NCBI GenBank assembly: GCA_913057905.1
Contig: CAJXPB010000001.1
Coordinates: forward strand, 806,001 to 870,000
Length of the DNA: 64,000 bases
Origin: an uncultured Pseudomonadota bacterium
GTDB taxonomy: Bacteria > Myxococcota_A > Bradymonadia > Bradymonadales > Bradymonadaceae
Direction of reading: 5' to 3'
Shown here: positions 33,072 through 41,781 of the stretch, in pieces
Numbering within the stretch: position 1 is the first letter of the stretch
Layout of the letters: the number at the start of each line of letters is the position of its first letter
Notes under the pieces: model-generated
Seen by the model: the letters and a program-made list of their open reading frames with translations, nothing else
Databases searched by the model: none
Told to the model about the DNA's origin: nothing
Position numbers and translations under genes: made by a program

Positions 33072-33488
33072 ATGAGCGGAGAGAAACTCGATCGACGTAC
33101 ATTCTTTAAGCGAGCCGCGACAATCGGAGCTGCGGTCACCGGCGCCGGCGCGCTGTTGTCGGCCTGCGAAAGCGAGAGCGGCGGTTCTAAATCGGGAACT
33201 GCCAAACAAGCCGAAAAGTCGGGCGGATCCGGCAGCGCGGCCAAACAGGCCAAAGGCGGCGGGGGTGATCTGAACTGCATGGACGCACCGGGTCTGACCG
33301 ATGCCCAGAAGAACACGCGCAAAGCCCTCAAATACGCCGACTCCTCTGACAAAGAGGGTCAGCTCTGCAACAACTGTCAGTACTGGGAGCCGCCGAAGAA
33401 CGAAGGAGAATGTGGCGGATGCCAGGTCGTCCCCGGTCCGATTCACCCGAAGGGCTGGTGCAGTTCCTGGACGAAAATGAAGGGCTGA
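33072..33488 (+). CDS. High-potential iron-sulfur protein with Tat-type signal
   Basis: 138 residues with AGGAGA seven bases upstream. The N-terminus has a twin-arginine motif (DRRTFFKRAATIG). GALLSAC also looks like a lipobox, so the protein may be both Tat-exported and lipidated at C32. A Gly/Ser/Lys/Ala linker follows. The C-terminal HiPIP domain reads LCNNCQYWEP, ECGGCQVVPGPIHPKGWCSSW, giving ligands C99, C102, C117 and C130 for one 4Fe-4S cluster, plus an extra C114. HiPIPs carry electrons in the periplasm. Divergent from the SGNH genes; followed by a strong terminator. Confidence 0.88.
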   Translation: MSGEKLDRRTFFKRAATIGAAVTGAGALLSACESESGGSKSGTAKQAEKSGGSGSAAKQAKGGGGDLNCMDAPGLTDAQKNTRKALKYADSSDKEGQLCNNCQYWEPPKNEGECGGCQVVPGPIHPKGWCSSWTKMKG

Positions 33489-33518
33489 TCGTTCGCACCC
33501 AGCATCACGTACCATCAA

Positions 33519-33561
33519 CGGGCGGAGCGGCCGCAAGACCGGCCGCTCCGCCCGTTCTTTT
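33519..33561 (+). terminator. Intrinsic terminator after HiPIP
   Basis: Perfect 15-base stem, CGGGCGGAGCGGCCG (33519-33533) and its complement (33540-33554), six-base loop, then TTCTTTT. It starts 31 bases after the stop codon and separates HiPIP from the convergent thioredoxin-like gene. Confidence 0.9.
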
Positions 33562-33562
33562 G

Positions 33563-34081
33563 CTAGAACCAGCTTCGAAGCACCAGACCCACGCTGGTCG
33601 TGTAACCGACAGCGGTCCCCTCGACGCGTCCCTCCGGCGAGATCCAGTAGAATGTCGGGAACGACCGGATATTCAGGGAGTTGTACAGTGCTTTCGTACC
33701 GAACAGCACGGGATAGTCGACCTGATTGTCGGTCATATACTCCCGGACCTGTTTCGGGGAGCGCCAGTCGAAGACGACCGATTTGACGCCCACTGAATCC
33801 CCCACCCAGCCGCGAGCGCGCGACACGGCGCCCGTCTCGGCCGAACAGACGCCGCACCAGGGAGCCCAGACGTAGACGAGCGTCGTACGCCCCTCTTCCC
33901 AGAGTGGCTCGGAACCTCCGTCGGGCCTCTGCAGTTCGACCGCCTCCAACTGTTCCCCGGTCTCTTTGAGATGCCGGGCGTTGTACAGCGAAACCCCCCA
34001 GAAGATCAGCGCCAGGATCGCCAGGTCCATTCCCCAGCGTACCCACCAGCGCTGTCGCCACCTCTTGAGTACGTCGATCAT
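33563..34081 (-). CDS. Membrane-anchored thioredoxin-like protein (TlpA/ScsD type)
   Basis: 172 residues. One N-terminal membrane segment (MDLAILALIFWGVSLYNA) places the domain in the periplasm. The active site is YVWAPWCGVCSAE (CXXC), and the cis-proline segment is SFPTFYWISPEGRV. It closely follows the DsbD-like gene (13-base gap), so it probably receives electrons from that transporter and reduces periplasmic disulphides or resists metal stress, as ScsD does. Confidence 0.82.
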   Translation of the reverse strand: MIDVLKRWRQRWWVRWGMDLAILALIFWGVSLYNARHLKETGEQLEAVELQRPDGGSEPLWEEGRTTLVYVWAPWCGVCSAETGAVSRARGWVGDSVGVKSVVFDWRSPKQVREYMTDNQVDYPVLFGTKALYNSLNIRSFPTFYWISPEGRVEGTAVGYTTSVGLVLRSWF

Positions 34082-34093
34082 TGTCTCCTCTCT

Positions 34094-36442
34094 TCAATCA
34101 TCGGTATCCGTTTCACTGGCTGCCTTCAATGCATCGACGAGCAAATCGGTCGTCAATACCTCCGGGAGGACCCTTGGGCTGTCGGGGCGGTCCGGACTGT
34201 AGACGAGATACATCGGCACACCACCTTTGCCATGACGCTGGAGTTCCTCTCTGATCGAGGCTCCGCCATCGGTCCAGTCGGCCTTGAGCATCGCGACATC
34301 TCCGGATGCCGCCGCCTCGGCCGTTGTTTCCACGTTTATGGCATTTTTTTCGTTGACCTTGCACGTCAGACACCAGTCTGCCGTGAAGTCGACAAAGACG
34401 GGTCTACCCTGTTGGAGAGCCCGGTCGACAGCCTTCTCTGACCAGGGCTTCCAGTCGATGAGAGACCCGGAACTCACCTCGCCTGTCGAAGATGAGGATG
34501 CCTCGCTTTGTAACGGAAATACGAAGCTTCCGGCTGCCGCCAGGGCAACCACGACTCCGCCGATGGCCCCCCACTTTTGCCAGGCTGTCCGGTACTGAAC
34601 TCTCCCGAAGATCCAGGCACCAAATCCGGTCGCAATGAGCATCGCGAGCACGGCTGTCATACCGCTGACACCGGTTTGGCGACCGACGATCCAGAGGAGC
34701 CAGACAACGGTCCCGAGCAGTGCAAAGCCGAGGCCGTGTTTTAGGTGGTCCATCCACTCGCCGGGTCTGGGCAACACCCGTGCCCATCCGGGGACCAGGG
34801 TCAACACCACAAACGGAGCAGCCAGGCCCAATCCGAGCACCGCGAAGATAGCGAGAATACTCCATGAGCCACCGGTCAGTGCAAATCCGACCGCTGTCCC
34901 CAAAAACGGTGCCGAACAGGGAGTCGCCAGGAGTACCGCCAGCAGGCCTTCCAGAGCCGAACGTTTCAGACCGCTCGCCTGGCGCGTCGCCTCATCGACA
35001 GAATCCGGCTGAACCCCGACCTCGAAGGCCCCGAAGAGGTTGGCCGAAAACAAGACCAAAAGGAGGCTCAACGCGGCGGGGAATTCCGGATGCTGGAACT
35101 GAAACCCCCAGCCGACCCCGGTGCCCGCCAGTCGGAGACCGATAACGACAACCGCGAGGGCAGACAGCGTACCGACGATCCCGACTGTGTAGGCCGCACC
35201 ATGTGCCAACTTGTGGCGGCGACTCTCACGTGCCACCCGGGCGAACGACGTGACCTTGAAGGCGAGGACTGGAAAGACACAGGGCATCAGATTCAGCACC
35301 ATGCCACCGGCGAACGCCAAAAGCAGAGCCCACCAAATGCTGATCCGAGACTCCGCGGCCGTCGACGAGGAGGAGGCCTCCGTGATGCTCCCGTCGGCCA
35401 GGGTGGACGCACGCGTCAAAATCTCCGGGGGCTGGCCTCCCGCGGCCCCGTCCTCGGCGCTCGTCGGAAGCGGAATCTTGATGTAGGCGGGTACCAGCTC
35501 CCCGTCCCCCCCGCGGAATTTCAGAACACCAGAGATCGCGTCGCGGACATGCTGCTTACTCGACCGAACGCTTGCGGTCATGTCGTAGACCCAACCGCGG
35601 CGAACACTGGGATGGGGATATACATTCTCAACAACGACGTCCGCTTTTGAGACGGCGTCTGCAAAAAACGGGTGAGTCTCCCCCTCGATTTCGGGCTCCA
35701 AATTTGGACACGACTCCCCGGGATCTCGGCAGGCGATCACTTCGAGCGCAAGTTGGACATCTTCTGCGTTGGCCGCGGGTCCATCAAAAAAGGTAGCCTC
35801 CGTCGAAAGCCCCAATTGTTCGGCATCTTGAGGGACCCGCGCACTGAAACGGCGAAGTTCTGTTTGAGCTTTCTTCGACCCTTTGATCGTCTCCGGACCG
35901 ACAGGAATCGACCGGCGCATTCTAGACTGTCCCGGCAAACAGGCGTTCGAACATGCCAAGTAATCAGTCTTGGCGCTGACAGTGATCTCATCGGTCGCCT
36001 CGGGGCTGGCCGTTGCTTCGGTAAACAGGACAATTTCACCGCTGTACCCGAAGGCCGAGATGCCGCCCTCTTCGGTAAAGAATTCCGGCGCCGACCATCG
36101 AAGCTCGCCGAACGATGCGTCCGGCGAACTCCATGTCACATCCGTGGGCAATCCCGCGTCTCCGGGATTCTGCCAGTAGATGTGCCAATCCGAATCCATC
36201 CGATACGCGACGCCAACCCGAAAGCTGTCGCCCGGAGCCACCTGGGTTACGTCCGTGATCAAACGCGTTTCGACACGGGCCTCCCCGCGATGAACTGCCC
36301 CCTCACTTCGGGCCGAATCCGGCACACTGACCCAGGCGGAAGCGGTAGAGGACATCGCGAGGATGGCAACGAACAGGACCGACAACGGTCCAACACTCGA
36401 CAATCGCATCTTGAATTGGAGGGGGTTGTAGGTGGGAATCAT
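34094..36442 (-). CDS. dsbD: Thiol:disulphide interchange protein DsbD/ScsB-like
   Basis: 782 residues from an ATG at 36442 that overlaps the stop of the upstream arsR gene (ATGA); a start at 36409 would fit the signal peptide better (MRLSSVGPLSVLFVAILAMSSTASA). Order: signal peptide; DsbD-N-like periplasmic domain with CSNACLPG; a membrane domain of about eight segments with cysteines in NLMPCVFPVLAFK and LATPCSAPFLGTAVG; a C-terminal thioredoxin domain with FTADWCLTCKVNE. It passes cytoplasmic reducing power to the periplasm. The large N-terminal domain resembles ScsB, and the downstream TlpA-like gene agrees with an Scs-type system. Confidence 0.87.
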   Translation of the reverse strand: MIPTYNPLQFKMRLSSVGPLSVLFVAILAMSSTASAWVSVPDSARSEGAVHRGEARVETRLITDVTQVAPGDSFRVGVAYRMDSDWHIYWQNPGDAGLPTDVTWSSPDASFGELRWSAPEFFTEEGGISAFGYSGEIVLFTEATASPEATDEITVSAKTDYLACSNACLPGQSRMRRSIPVGPETIKGSKKAQTELRRFSARVPQDAEQLGLSTEATFFDGPAANAEDVQLALEVIACRDPGESCPNLEPEIEGETHPFFADAVSKADVVVENVYPHPSVRRGWVYDMTASVRSSKQHVRDAISGVLKFRGGDGELVPAYIKIPLPTSAEDGAAGGQPPEILTRASTLADGSITEASSSSTAAESRISIWWALLLAFAGGMVLNLMPCVFPVLAFKVTSFARVARESRRHKLAHGAAYTVGIVGTLSALAVVVIGLRLAGTGVGWGFQFQHPEFPAALSLLLVLFSANLFGAFEVGVQPDSVDEATRQASGLKRSALEGLLAVLLATPCSAPFLGTAVGFALTGGSWSILAIFAVLGLGLAAPFVVLTLVPGWARVLPRPGEWMDHLKHGLGFALLGTVVWLLWIVGRQTGVSGMTAVLAMLIATGFGAWIFGRVQYRTAWQKWGAIGGVVVALAAAGSFVFPLQSEASSSSTGEVSSGSLIDWKPWSEKAVDRALQQGRPVFVDFTADWCLTCKVNEKNAINVETTAEAAASGDVAMLKADWTDGGASIREELQRHGKGGVPMYLVYSPDRPDSPRVLPEVLTTDLLVDALKAASETDTDD

Positions 36443-37110
36443 CGGCTCTGCGTTGTCTCCAGTGGAAGTCCTTCGGCACGCCATTCGGCGACGCCGCCGG
36501 GCATTCGACGAACGTCAAATCCCTCTTCGTGGAGTCGTTCCACTCCGCGAATCGCCGCCACGCAGTACGGCCCCCGGCAGTAGGCGACCAGTTCGCGATC
36601 GTCGGGCACTTCGTCGAGACGACGCTCGAGTTCGTCGAAAGGCAGAGATCTCGCCTCCGGGAGGTGTCCAGCTTCGAATTCCGCAGTCGGTCTGAGGTCG
36701 AGCAACACGATGTCGTCGTCGCGGACCTTCCTCAGAATCTCCTCGCCCTTCAGGTCCGGATCGGCCGGGGGGTCGCTGGCATGTTCCCGCATAAGCTCGC
36801 GAACCTCGGGCATCTCCTCCAATCCGGTATCTCTCACTGTCAACCACAACCGGACGATCCGGTCGTTTGCCACGCTGTACACGACCCGTCGGCCTTCTTT
36901 CCTGCGGGAGACGAGACTCGCTTGATCGAGTTTTTTGAGGTGTGCGGAGAGATTGGCCGGACTCTCGTCGATTTTATCGGCCAGATCAGTGACTGTGTGT
37001 TCTCGCTGGCACAGAAGATTGAGTACGCGCAGTCGCGTCGGGCTCGAGAGGGCCTTCCCGATCAAAGAGAACTGCTCGTACAACGAATCCGGAAGCTGTT
37101 TGCGATCCAT
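36439..37110 (-). CDS. ArsR-family repressor fused to a rhodanese domain
   Basis: 223 residues from the ATG at 37110; a GTG five codons upstream is an alternative. Residues about 1-100 are the ArsR winged helix (IGKALSSPTRLRVLNLLCQREHTVTDLADKIDESPANLSAHLKKLDQASLVSRRKEGRRVVYS). Residues about 125-220 are rhodanese with active-site loop YCRGPYCVAA and a final GGVAEWRAEGLPL. Such fusions sense sulphane sulphur, thiols or metals. It is the first gene of the dsbD operon and has an inverted repeat 88 bases upstream, so autoregulation is likely. Confidence 0.87.
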   Translation of the reverse strand: MDRKQLPDSLYEQFSLIGKALSSPTRLRVLNLLCQREHTVTDLADKIDESPANLSAHLKKLDQASLVSRRKEGRRVVYSVANDRIVRLWLTVRDTGLEEMPEVRELMREHASDPPADPDLKGEEILRKVRDDDIVLLDLRPTAEFEAGHLPEARSLPFDELERRLDEVPDDRELVAYCRGPYCVAAIRGVERLHEEGFDVRRMPGGVAEWRAEGLPLETTQSR

Positions 37111-37197
37111 ATGTATGCGGCTCACGGGGGGCTCTTATCGGTCGTTCCGCGGTCGATTTTCTCGACCGAGCCAATTGATACCAAAACACATACCAAT

Positions 37198-37225
37198 ATT
37201 CAAACAATCTTTTGATTATATGAAT
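37198..37225. promoter_or_regulatory. Inverted repeat, likely operator of the arsR-dsbD operon
   Basis: ATTCAAACAATC (37198-37209), four-base TTTT spacer, GATTATATGAAT (37214-37225): 10 of 12 positions pair. AT-rich 12-n-12 repeats with ATTCA/TGAAT ends are typical of ArsR/SmtB sites. It stands in the divergent spacer, upstream of the ArsR-rhodanese gene and of the gene at 37354, so it could control both. Confidence 0.6.
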
Positions 37226-37353
37226 GTACGGGCCGAGCCTCCGAGTTCGGACCCTCGATACCCGTACAGACGCGTTTACATTGATCGACGTCAATGGTCC
37301 GAAGACTCGAGTCAGTTACGTCTCGAGCCAATCATCGTGAAACGGAGGATGAC

Positions 37354-37947
37354 ATGAGTGGATTAACCGTCTTCGAGGATGTCCATCCGAACTGGGAGGT
37401 CGTCGCTTCACTTACGTCCGATGCTGCAGAGGCCGCCCTCGACCTGATGTTGATGGCGACGTACATCAACAATGAATTGACCGCCGACGAAGTCGAGGTC
37501 CTCACCGAGGAGTGGTCCGAACTGCCCTTCGTCGGCGCTCCGGAGGACGCAAACGAACTGGTCGACCGTCTGCTGGATACCCATTCCTCGATCCGAAGAG
37601 TCAGTGAAAACCCTGATCTCTTCGACGAGTTCATCGACGACGCAGTCGGTCGCATCGAATCCGAGGATGCACAGATGGCGGTGTTTCGACTCGTCGCCAT
37701 CGTCGCCGCGGCCGATGGTCTGGATGAGCGAGAGGCAGACCTCTGCATGGCGCTCGGCCGTCGGATCGAACTGGAACGCGACACCGTCGATGACATCCTT
37801 CGCTCCATCTGGGCCAGCCGGTACGAGGCCGAACCCGACGACTCGACACCGTCGCCCCATAGCCCGCCGGAGCGCGGTTCGGCTCCAGTTGCTGAACGCG
37901 CAGACACTCCCTCGTACAACCCGTTCTCGACGACGACGAAGACGTAG
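37354..37947 (+). CDS. TerB-like protein of unknown role
   Basis: 197 residues from the ATG at 37354, with GGAGG five bases upstream. Helical throughout; two TerB-like motifs: LMLMATYINNELTADEVEVLTEEW and VFRLVAIVAAADGLDEREADLCMALGRRIELERDTVDDIL. The last 35 residues are Pro/Ser-rich and disordered-looking. Family role uncertain (tellurite- or metal-stress-linked in other bacteria). It is divergent from the ArsR-rhodanese operon and shares the operator-like spacer. Confidence 0.55.
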   Translation: MSGLTVFEDVHPNWEVVASLTSDAAEAALDLMLMATYINNELTADEVEVLTEEWSELPFVGAPEDANELVDRLLDTHSSIRRVSENPDLFDEFIDDAVGRIESEDAQMAVFRLVAIVAAADGLDEREADLCMALGRRIELERDTVDDILRSIWASRYEAEPDDSTPSPHSPPERGSAPVAERADTPSYNPFSTTTKT

Positions 37948-37988
37948 CACTGGCGCGCTCTCACCACTGACTCTCACTGGTGACTTGT

Positions 37989-38723
37989 ATGGCAACCAAC
38001 ACTCCAGACTACGAATTGTACTACTGGCCAACCATCCAAGGCCGGGGTGAGTTTGTCAGGCTGATCCTAGAAGCCGCCGGGGCGGCCTATCGAGATGTCG
38101 GGCGAGAGCCCGATGGGCCGGCTGCCATCCAGGAAGTTCTCGAAGGTCTCGAGGGCCGGCAGCCCCCGGCCTTTGCTCCACCCGTCCTCAAGGCCGATGG
38201 AGCGACGTACGCCCAGACTGCCAACATCTGCCAGCTTCTCGGGCGTCGGCACGGACTCGCCGGTCAGTCAGATCGGGATCTGTACCGAGTCAACCAGTTG
38301 CAACTGACGGTCCACGACTGTCTGACGGAAGCGCACGATACCCACCACCCGATTTCGGTCGCAGAATACTACGAGGACCAGCGCGAGGCGGCAGCACGGC
38401 GCGCCGCCTTCTTTGTCGAAGAGAGGATACCCAAGTTTGTCGGGCACTTCGACGAGGTACTCTCCTACACCGACGGCCCCTTCTTGCTGGGAGATTCCCT
38501 CAGCTACGGTGACCTGAGTCTCTTCCAGTTGCTGGAGGGGCTCAACTACGCCTTTCCCGAGGCGTTCCGACGCGCCACTGAGGCGCGCGATCACCTGCCC
38601 GCACTGAGGGCCGGCGTGGCCGATGTCGAGGGCGTCGCCGAATATCTGGAATCGGACCGCAGGATCCCCTTCAACGAGAAGGGGATTTTCCGTCACTATC
38701 CGGAACTCGATCTGTCCGGCTGA
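37989..38723 (+). CDS. Glutathione S-transferase family protein
   Basis: 244 residues from the ATG at 37989. The N-terminal thioredoxin fold begins YELYYWPTIQGRGEFVRLILEAAGAAYRDVG; APPVLKADGATYAQTANICQLLGRRHG carries the cis-Pro and the Q-T/S glutathione-binding pair. The C-terminal helical domain includes GPFLLGDSLSYGDLSLFQLLEGL. The tyrosine in 'YYWPTIQGRGE' is in the place of the usual catalytic Tyr. Substrate unknown. Its 3' end overlaps the convergent truD gene by 28 bases. Confidence 0.82.
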   Translation: MATNTPDYELYYWPTIQGRGEFVRLILEAAGAAYRDVGREPDGPAAIQEVLEGLEGRQPPAFAPPVLKADGATYAQTANICQLLGRRHGLAGQSDRDLYRVNQLQLTVHDCLTEAHDTHHPISVAEYYEDQREAAARRAAFFVEERIPKFVGHFDEVLSYTDGPFLLGDSLSYGDLSLFQLLEGLNYAFPEAFRRATEARDHLPALRAGVADVEGVAEYLESDRRIPFNEKGIFRHYPELDLSG

Positions 38724-39754
38724 TCGAGATCGCCGATGAATTCGCGCAGCAGGACCGTGGCGTAGGCCCCCTTCGGCAAGGAAAAGACAAGCTCCAAACC
38801 CCTGGGGTGTTCGGTGATTTCGATGTCGTCCGGGAATATGGCCGCCCGTCTGCGACTTCCTCGCAGGCCGGCGTCCTCGAGCTCTTCGAGGCTGACGGCC
38901 GCCTCATCGAACACACGTCGCTCGAGTTCTCCGGCGCTGTCGGACGCCCACCACAACTCGTGACCATACATCGGCCCGGTGTAGGTAATCTCCCGGCGTT
39001 CGAAACGGGGGCTCTCGGCCTCGATATCCTCGACGTCGAAGAGCCCCCCGGTGTCCGTCTTTTTGGCGACATCCCCTGGTAACAGCGCATCGAAGTGTCC
39101 GGCCTCGACCCGGGCAGCGAGCCACCGGTTGAACAGCTCTGACTGATAGGCGTTTTTGAGAAGACGCCGCAGCCACCTCCGGCCTTCGCGCTCCCTGCCC
39201 TTGATGAGGTCCAGGCCACGCTCGGCATTGTCACCGTCTTTGCCGAATCGCTGCTCGCCGTAATAGTTCGGCAACCCGTGCTCCCGGAGCCGACCCGCTA
39301 TCGTCGTGGCACGTTCGACAGCGACCTCGGGGCCGACGTCGAGTTCGCTGACCACCGCGGTAAATTTGTTTCCGATCAGGTGGCCCTGTTTGATCTTGTT
39401 TCGATGCCGTTCGACCCAGACGATGTCGACGGCCTCGACATCTTCGAGGCGATCCCGAATATCGTCGAGATCCGCATTCGGAAGGTCCAGCGAGAAGGTC
39501 TGGGTCGTCACGGCTCTCTTGTCCTTCTTGCCGGCGTACCCGATAGAGCGTGTGTTCACCTCGAACATCGAGGCGAGCCGGGTCTCGACGTCCCGAGTTG
39601 TCATCGATTCGCGGGTCAATCTCACGTATACGTGCTGCCCCTCGCCGGAGGGACCGTACAGCGGGATTTCCTCGACCCGAAAATCGCCGGGTTCTGCTTT
39701 GAGCCGACCTCCGATCGTCGGATGTGTGTCAGTGATGCGTGGCGGCTGAAACAT
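38696..39754 (-). CDS. truD: tRNA pseudouridine(13) synthase TruD
   Basis: 352 residues from the ATG at 39754; an upstream in-frame extension is low-complexity Arg/Gly and was left out. TruD signatures: GRLKAEPGDFRVEEIPLY, TRSIGYAGKKDKRAVTTQTFSLD with the catalytic aspartate in KKDKRA, RNKIKQGHLIGNKFTAVV, GLPNYYGEQRFGKDGDNAERGL and NAYQSELFNRWLAARV. It converts U13 in tRNA to pseudouridine. Convergent with, and overlapping, the GST gene at the 3' end. Confidence 0.9.
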   Translation of the reverse strand: MFQPPRITDTHPTIGGRLKAEPGDFRVEEIPLYGPSGEGQHVYVRLTRESMTTRDVETRLASMFEVNTRSIGYAGKKDKRAVTTQTFSLDLPNADLDDIRDRLEDVEAVDIVWVERHRNKIKQGHLIGNKFTAVVSELDVGPEVAVERATTIAGRLREHGLPNYYGEQRFGKDGDNAERGLDLIKGREREGRRWLRRLLKNAYQSELFNRWLAARVEAGHFDALLPGDVAKKTDTGGLFDVEDIEAESPRFERREITYTGPMYGHELWWASDSAGELERRVFDEAAVSLEELEDAGLRGSRRRAAIFPDDIEITEHPRGLELVFSLPKGAYATVLLREFIGDLDQPDRSSSG

Positions 39755-39780
39755 CGAACCTCTGTCGGCGCGGAGAGACT

Positions 39781-40164
39781 TCAGTGTTGGGCATGGCCAT
39801 CGTCGTCTTCGTCCTCCGAAGCGCCGACGACCCTCACCCAGACGGTATCGTCGCGGACCTCCGTATCGTAGACCTCGACGGGGGCGCAACGCCGGCGCCG
39901 GCAACGGCCCGATTCGAGATTGAAGATGTAGCGGTGGTGAGGACAGATGATCGAATCGCCTCGTACCACGCCGTAGCGCATCGACCGATTCTCATGCGGG
40001 CAAATCTCGTCGACCGCGAAGACCTCGGAGTCGCCCTGGCATATCAGGAGGGTTTTGCCCTTGTGTTCGACCGGTGTCGGCATCACCCCCTGTAGGTCGT
40101 CGATCTCACAGACCGGCGAATACCCGCGTTCGGACAAGTTCGTGCTCTCGGTGGAGTTCGTCAT
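39781..40164 (-). CDS. Rieske-type [2Fe-2S] protein
   Basis: 127 residues. The two cluster boxes are ICPHENRSM and ICPHHRYIFNLESGRC, that is C-X-H and C-X2-H. No signal or membrane segment, so a soluble cytoplasmic ferredoxin of the NirD / dioxygenase-ferredoxin kind. It starts upstream of truD with a 26-base gap and may be co-transcribed with it. Electron partner unknown; the FAD reductase at 41782 is a candidate, by proximity only. Confidence 0.85.
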   Translation of the reverse strand: MTNSTESTNLSERGYSPVCEIDDLQGVMPTPVEHKGKTLLICQGDSEVFAVDEICPHENRSMRYGVVRGDSIICPHHRYIFNLESGRCRRRRCAPVEVYDTEVRDDTVWVRVVGASEDEDDDGHAQH

Positions 40165-40337
40165 ATCGACTGGCTCGGAGGCAAAGTTCCGTCGCGAACG
40201 TCCTGTATAGAGTATTCTTCAGAGAACCGCGATCTCAACCCCGCTTCCTTGCCAAATCGACGAGCCGGCGGTTAATCATGGGGGGGCGTGAAGACCCGTA
40301 TAGATCACCGATTCGATCCTCCCGAGAGGTGCACGTG

Positions 40338-40814
40338 ATGGCGACCCCCGACGAACTCAAAACGCAGCTTGGCGACGTGCAGGACCGGCTTTCGGAACAC
40401 CTCGATATTCTGGCAGCAATTCAAGAGGACCCCGGCGAATTCGACTCCGACCAGATCGATACATACCTGGAGGCTCTCGCGTCCGACCTCGACGGTGAGC
40501 CGCTTTTCGACGAGGCCCAGCGCGCCGTAGGTCCGTTGAAATCCGCGGCCGACGAGGCCGAAGCCGAACGGCTCTCCGAGGCGAGGGTTCTGATCGACGA
40601 CCGAGAAATCGAAGATGTCGAGCTTCAGTTGCTGGAGCCCCCTCGTGCCGAAATCCTCGTCCCCTCGCCGAAAATCAACCAGATTCGTGGAGGGGCGCAG
40701 ATACTCGAGATGCCGGATCGGAGCTTTCACTTCGAAATCGAGGAGACGCTTATCGAAGATGTCGCCGACGACAAATCCGGCTACCTGAAGCTTGTTCTGA
40801 GTCTCAAGGACTGA
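40338..40814 (+). CDS. Small protein of unknown function before the lipid kinase
   Basis: 158 residues from the ATG at 40338, with GAGAGG eight bases upstream. A helical, acidic N-terminal half (TPDELKTQLGDVQDRLSEHLDILAAIQEDPGEF) is followed by a strand-rich C-terminal half (VELQLLEPPRAEILVPSP, RSFHFEIEETLIEDV). No export signal. I do not recognise the family. It lies 20 bases before the lipid-kinase gene on the same strand. Confidence 0.55.
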   Translation: MATPDELKTQLGDVQDRLSEHLDILAAIQEDPGEFDSDQIDTYLEALASDLDGEPLFDEAQRAVGPLKSAADEAEAERLSEARVLIDDREIEDVELQLLEPPRAEILVPSPKINQIRGGAQILEMPDRSFHFEIEETLIEDVADDKSGYLKLVLSLKD

Positions 40815-40834
40815 CTCGCCACGCCATCTTTCTT

Positions 40835-41770
40835 ATGGCGATCACAACGACGATCATATTTAACCCCGGCTCCGGGTCGGCCTCACAGTGGGACGGCTGG
40901 GTGTGCGAGCGTGAACGTCGGCCGGGCACACAGGTCCAACGGACCGAAACACAGGGAGACGCGACCGACTTTGCTAGACGAGCATCGGAGAAACATGTCG
41001 AACGAGTCATCTCAGTTGGAGGGGACGGAACCCTCAATCAGACCGTCAACGGTCTGATGGCGGGACCGTCGCGGCCGGAATTGGTGCCGATTCCAGCGGG
41101 GACCGGCAACGATTTCGCGACGACGCTGGGCTCTCCCTCGGACCCGCAGACCGCAACTCGATGGCTCGATGAAGACCCGGTCAGTGTGCCGGTAGATGTC
41201 TTCCGGGTCAGATGGGGGCACGACTCGACGTGGGGTATCAACGCGCTTCATGGCGGCTACGCCGGCCGGGTGAGCCGAGATGTAGACTCGGACATGAAAG
41301 AGAAGCTCGGCCCGCTCGCGTACCTGGCCGCGCTTCCGGAAGCCCGTCGGAATGAACCCGACTACGAAACTCATATTACGTGGGGCGACGGCCAAGAGGA
41401 GGCAGTCGACGCCGTCGATATAGTCATCGCCAACGGGATGTGCATCGGGGGCGGATTCCCGGTCGCACATACTGCCGAACTCGACGACGGCATTCTCGAC
41501 GCAGTGGTGGTCCGGGCCGGGAGCCTCCTGGACCTCGCAGGAGTGGCCGCGACGTTGGCATCGGGACAACTCGTGGAGAGCGATTATGTGATTCACCGAC
41601 CCATTCAATCCGCGGAAATCGAGACCTCGCCGGCGATGTCGTTCAATATCGACGGTGAACCCCTCGACGGGAGTCGCGTCTCCGGACGCCGCTCGAACGA
41701 AGCCTCTCACGTTGCTATCGACGTACATCCCGCCGCACTGCCCGTATTGCGGCCCCCTGAAGACGACTGA
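40835..41770 (+). CDS. Diacylglycerol/lipid kinase family protein
   Basis: 311 residues. DAG-kinase catalytic domain signatures: IIFNPGSGSA, VISVGGDGTLNQTVNGL (ATP-binding), PIPAGTGNDFATTLG and a C-terminal ELDDGILDAVVV with GEPLDGS. The layout is YegS/DgkB-like. It phosphorylates a lipid alcohol, perhaps diacylglycerol; specificity not visible. Followed 11 bases later by the FAD reductase gene, so probably part of a four-gene unit from 40338 to 44156. Confidence 0.85.
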   Translation: MAITTTIIFNPGSGSASQWDGWVCERERRPGTQVQRTETQGDATDFARRASEKHVERVISVGGDGTLNQTVNGLMAGPSRPELVPIPAGTGNDFATTLGSPSDPQTATRWLDEDPVSVPVDVFRVRWGHDSTWGINALHGGYAGRVSRDVDSDMKEKLGPLAYLAALPEARRNEPDYETHITWGDGQEEAVDAVDIVIANGMCIGGGFPVAHTAELDDGILDAVVVRAGSLLDLAGVAATLASGQLVESDYVIHRPIQSAEIETSPAMSFNIDGEPLDGSRVSGRRSNEASHVAIDVHPAALPVLRPPEDD

Positions 41771-41781
41771 CTGGAACCACT

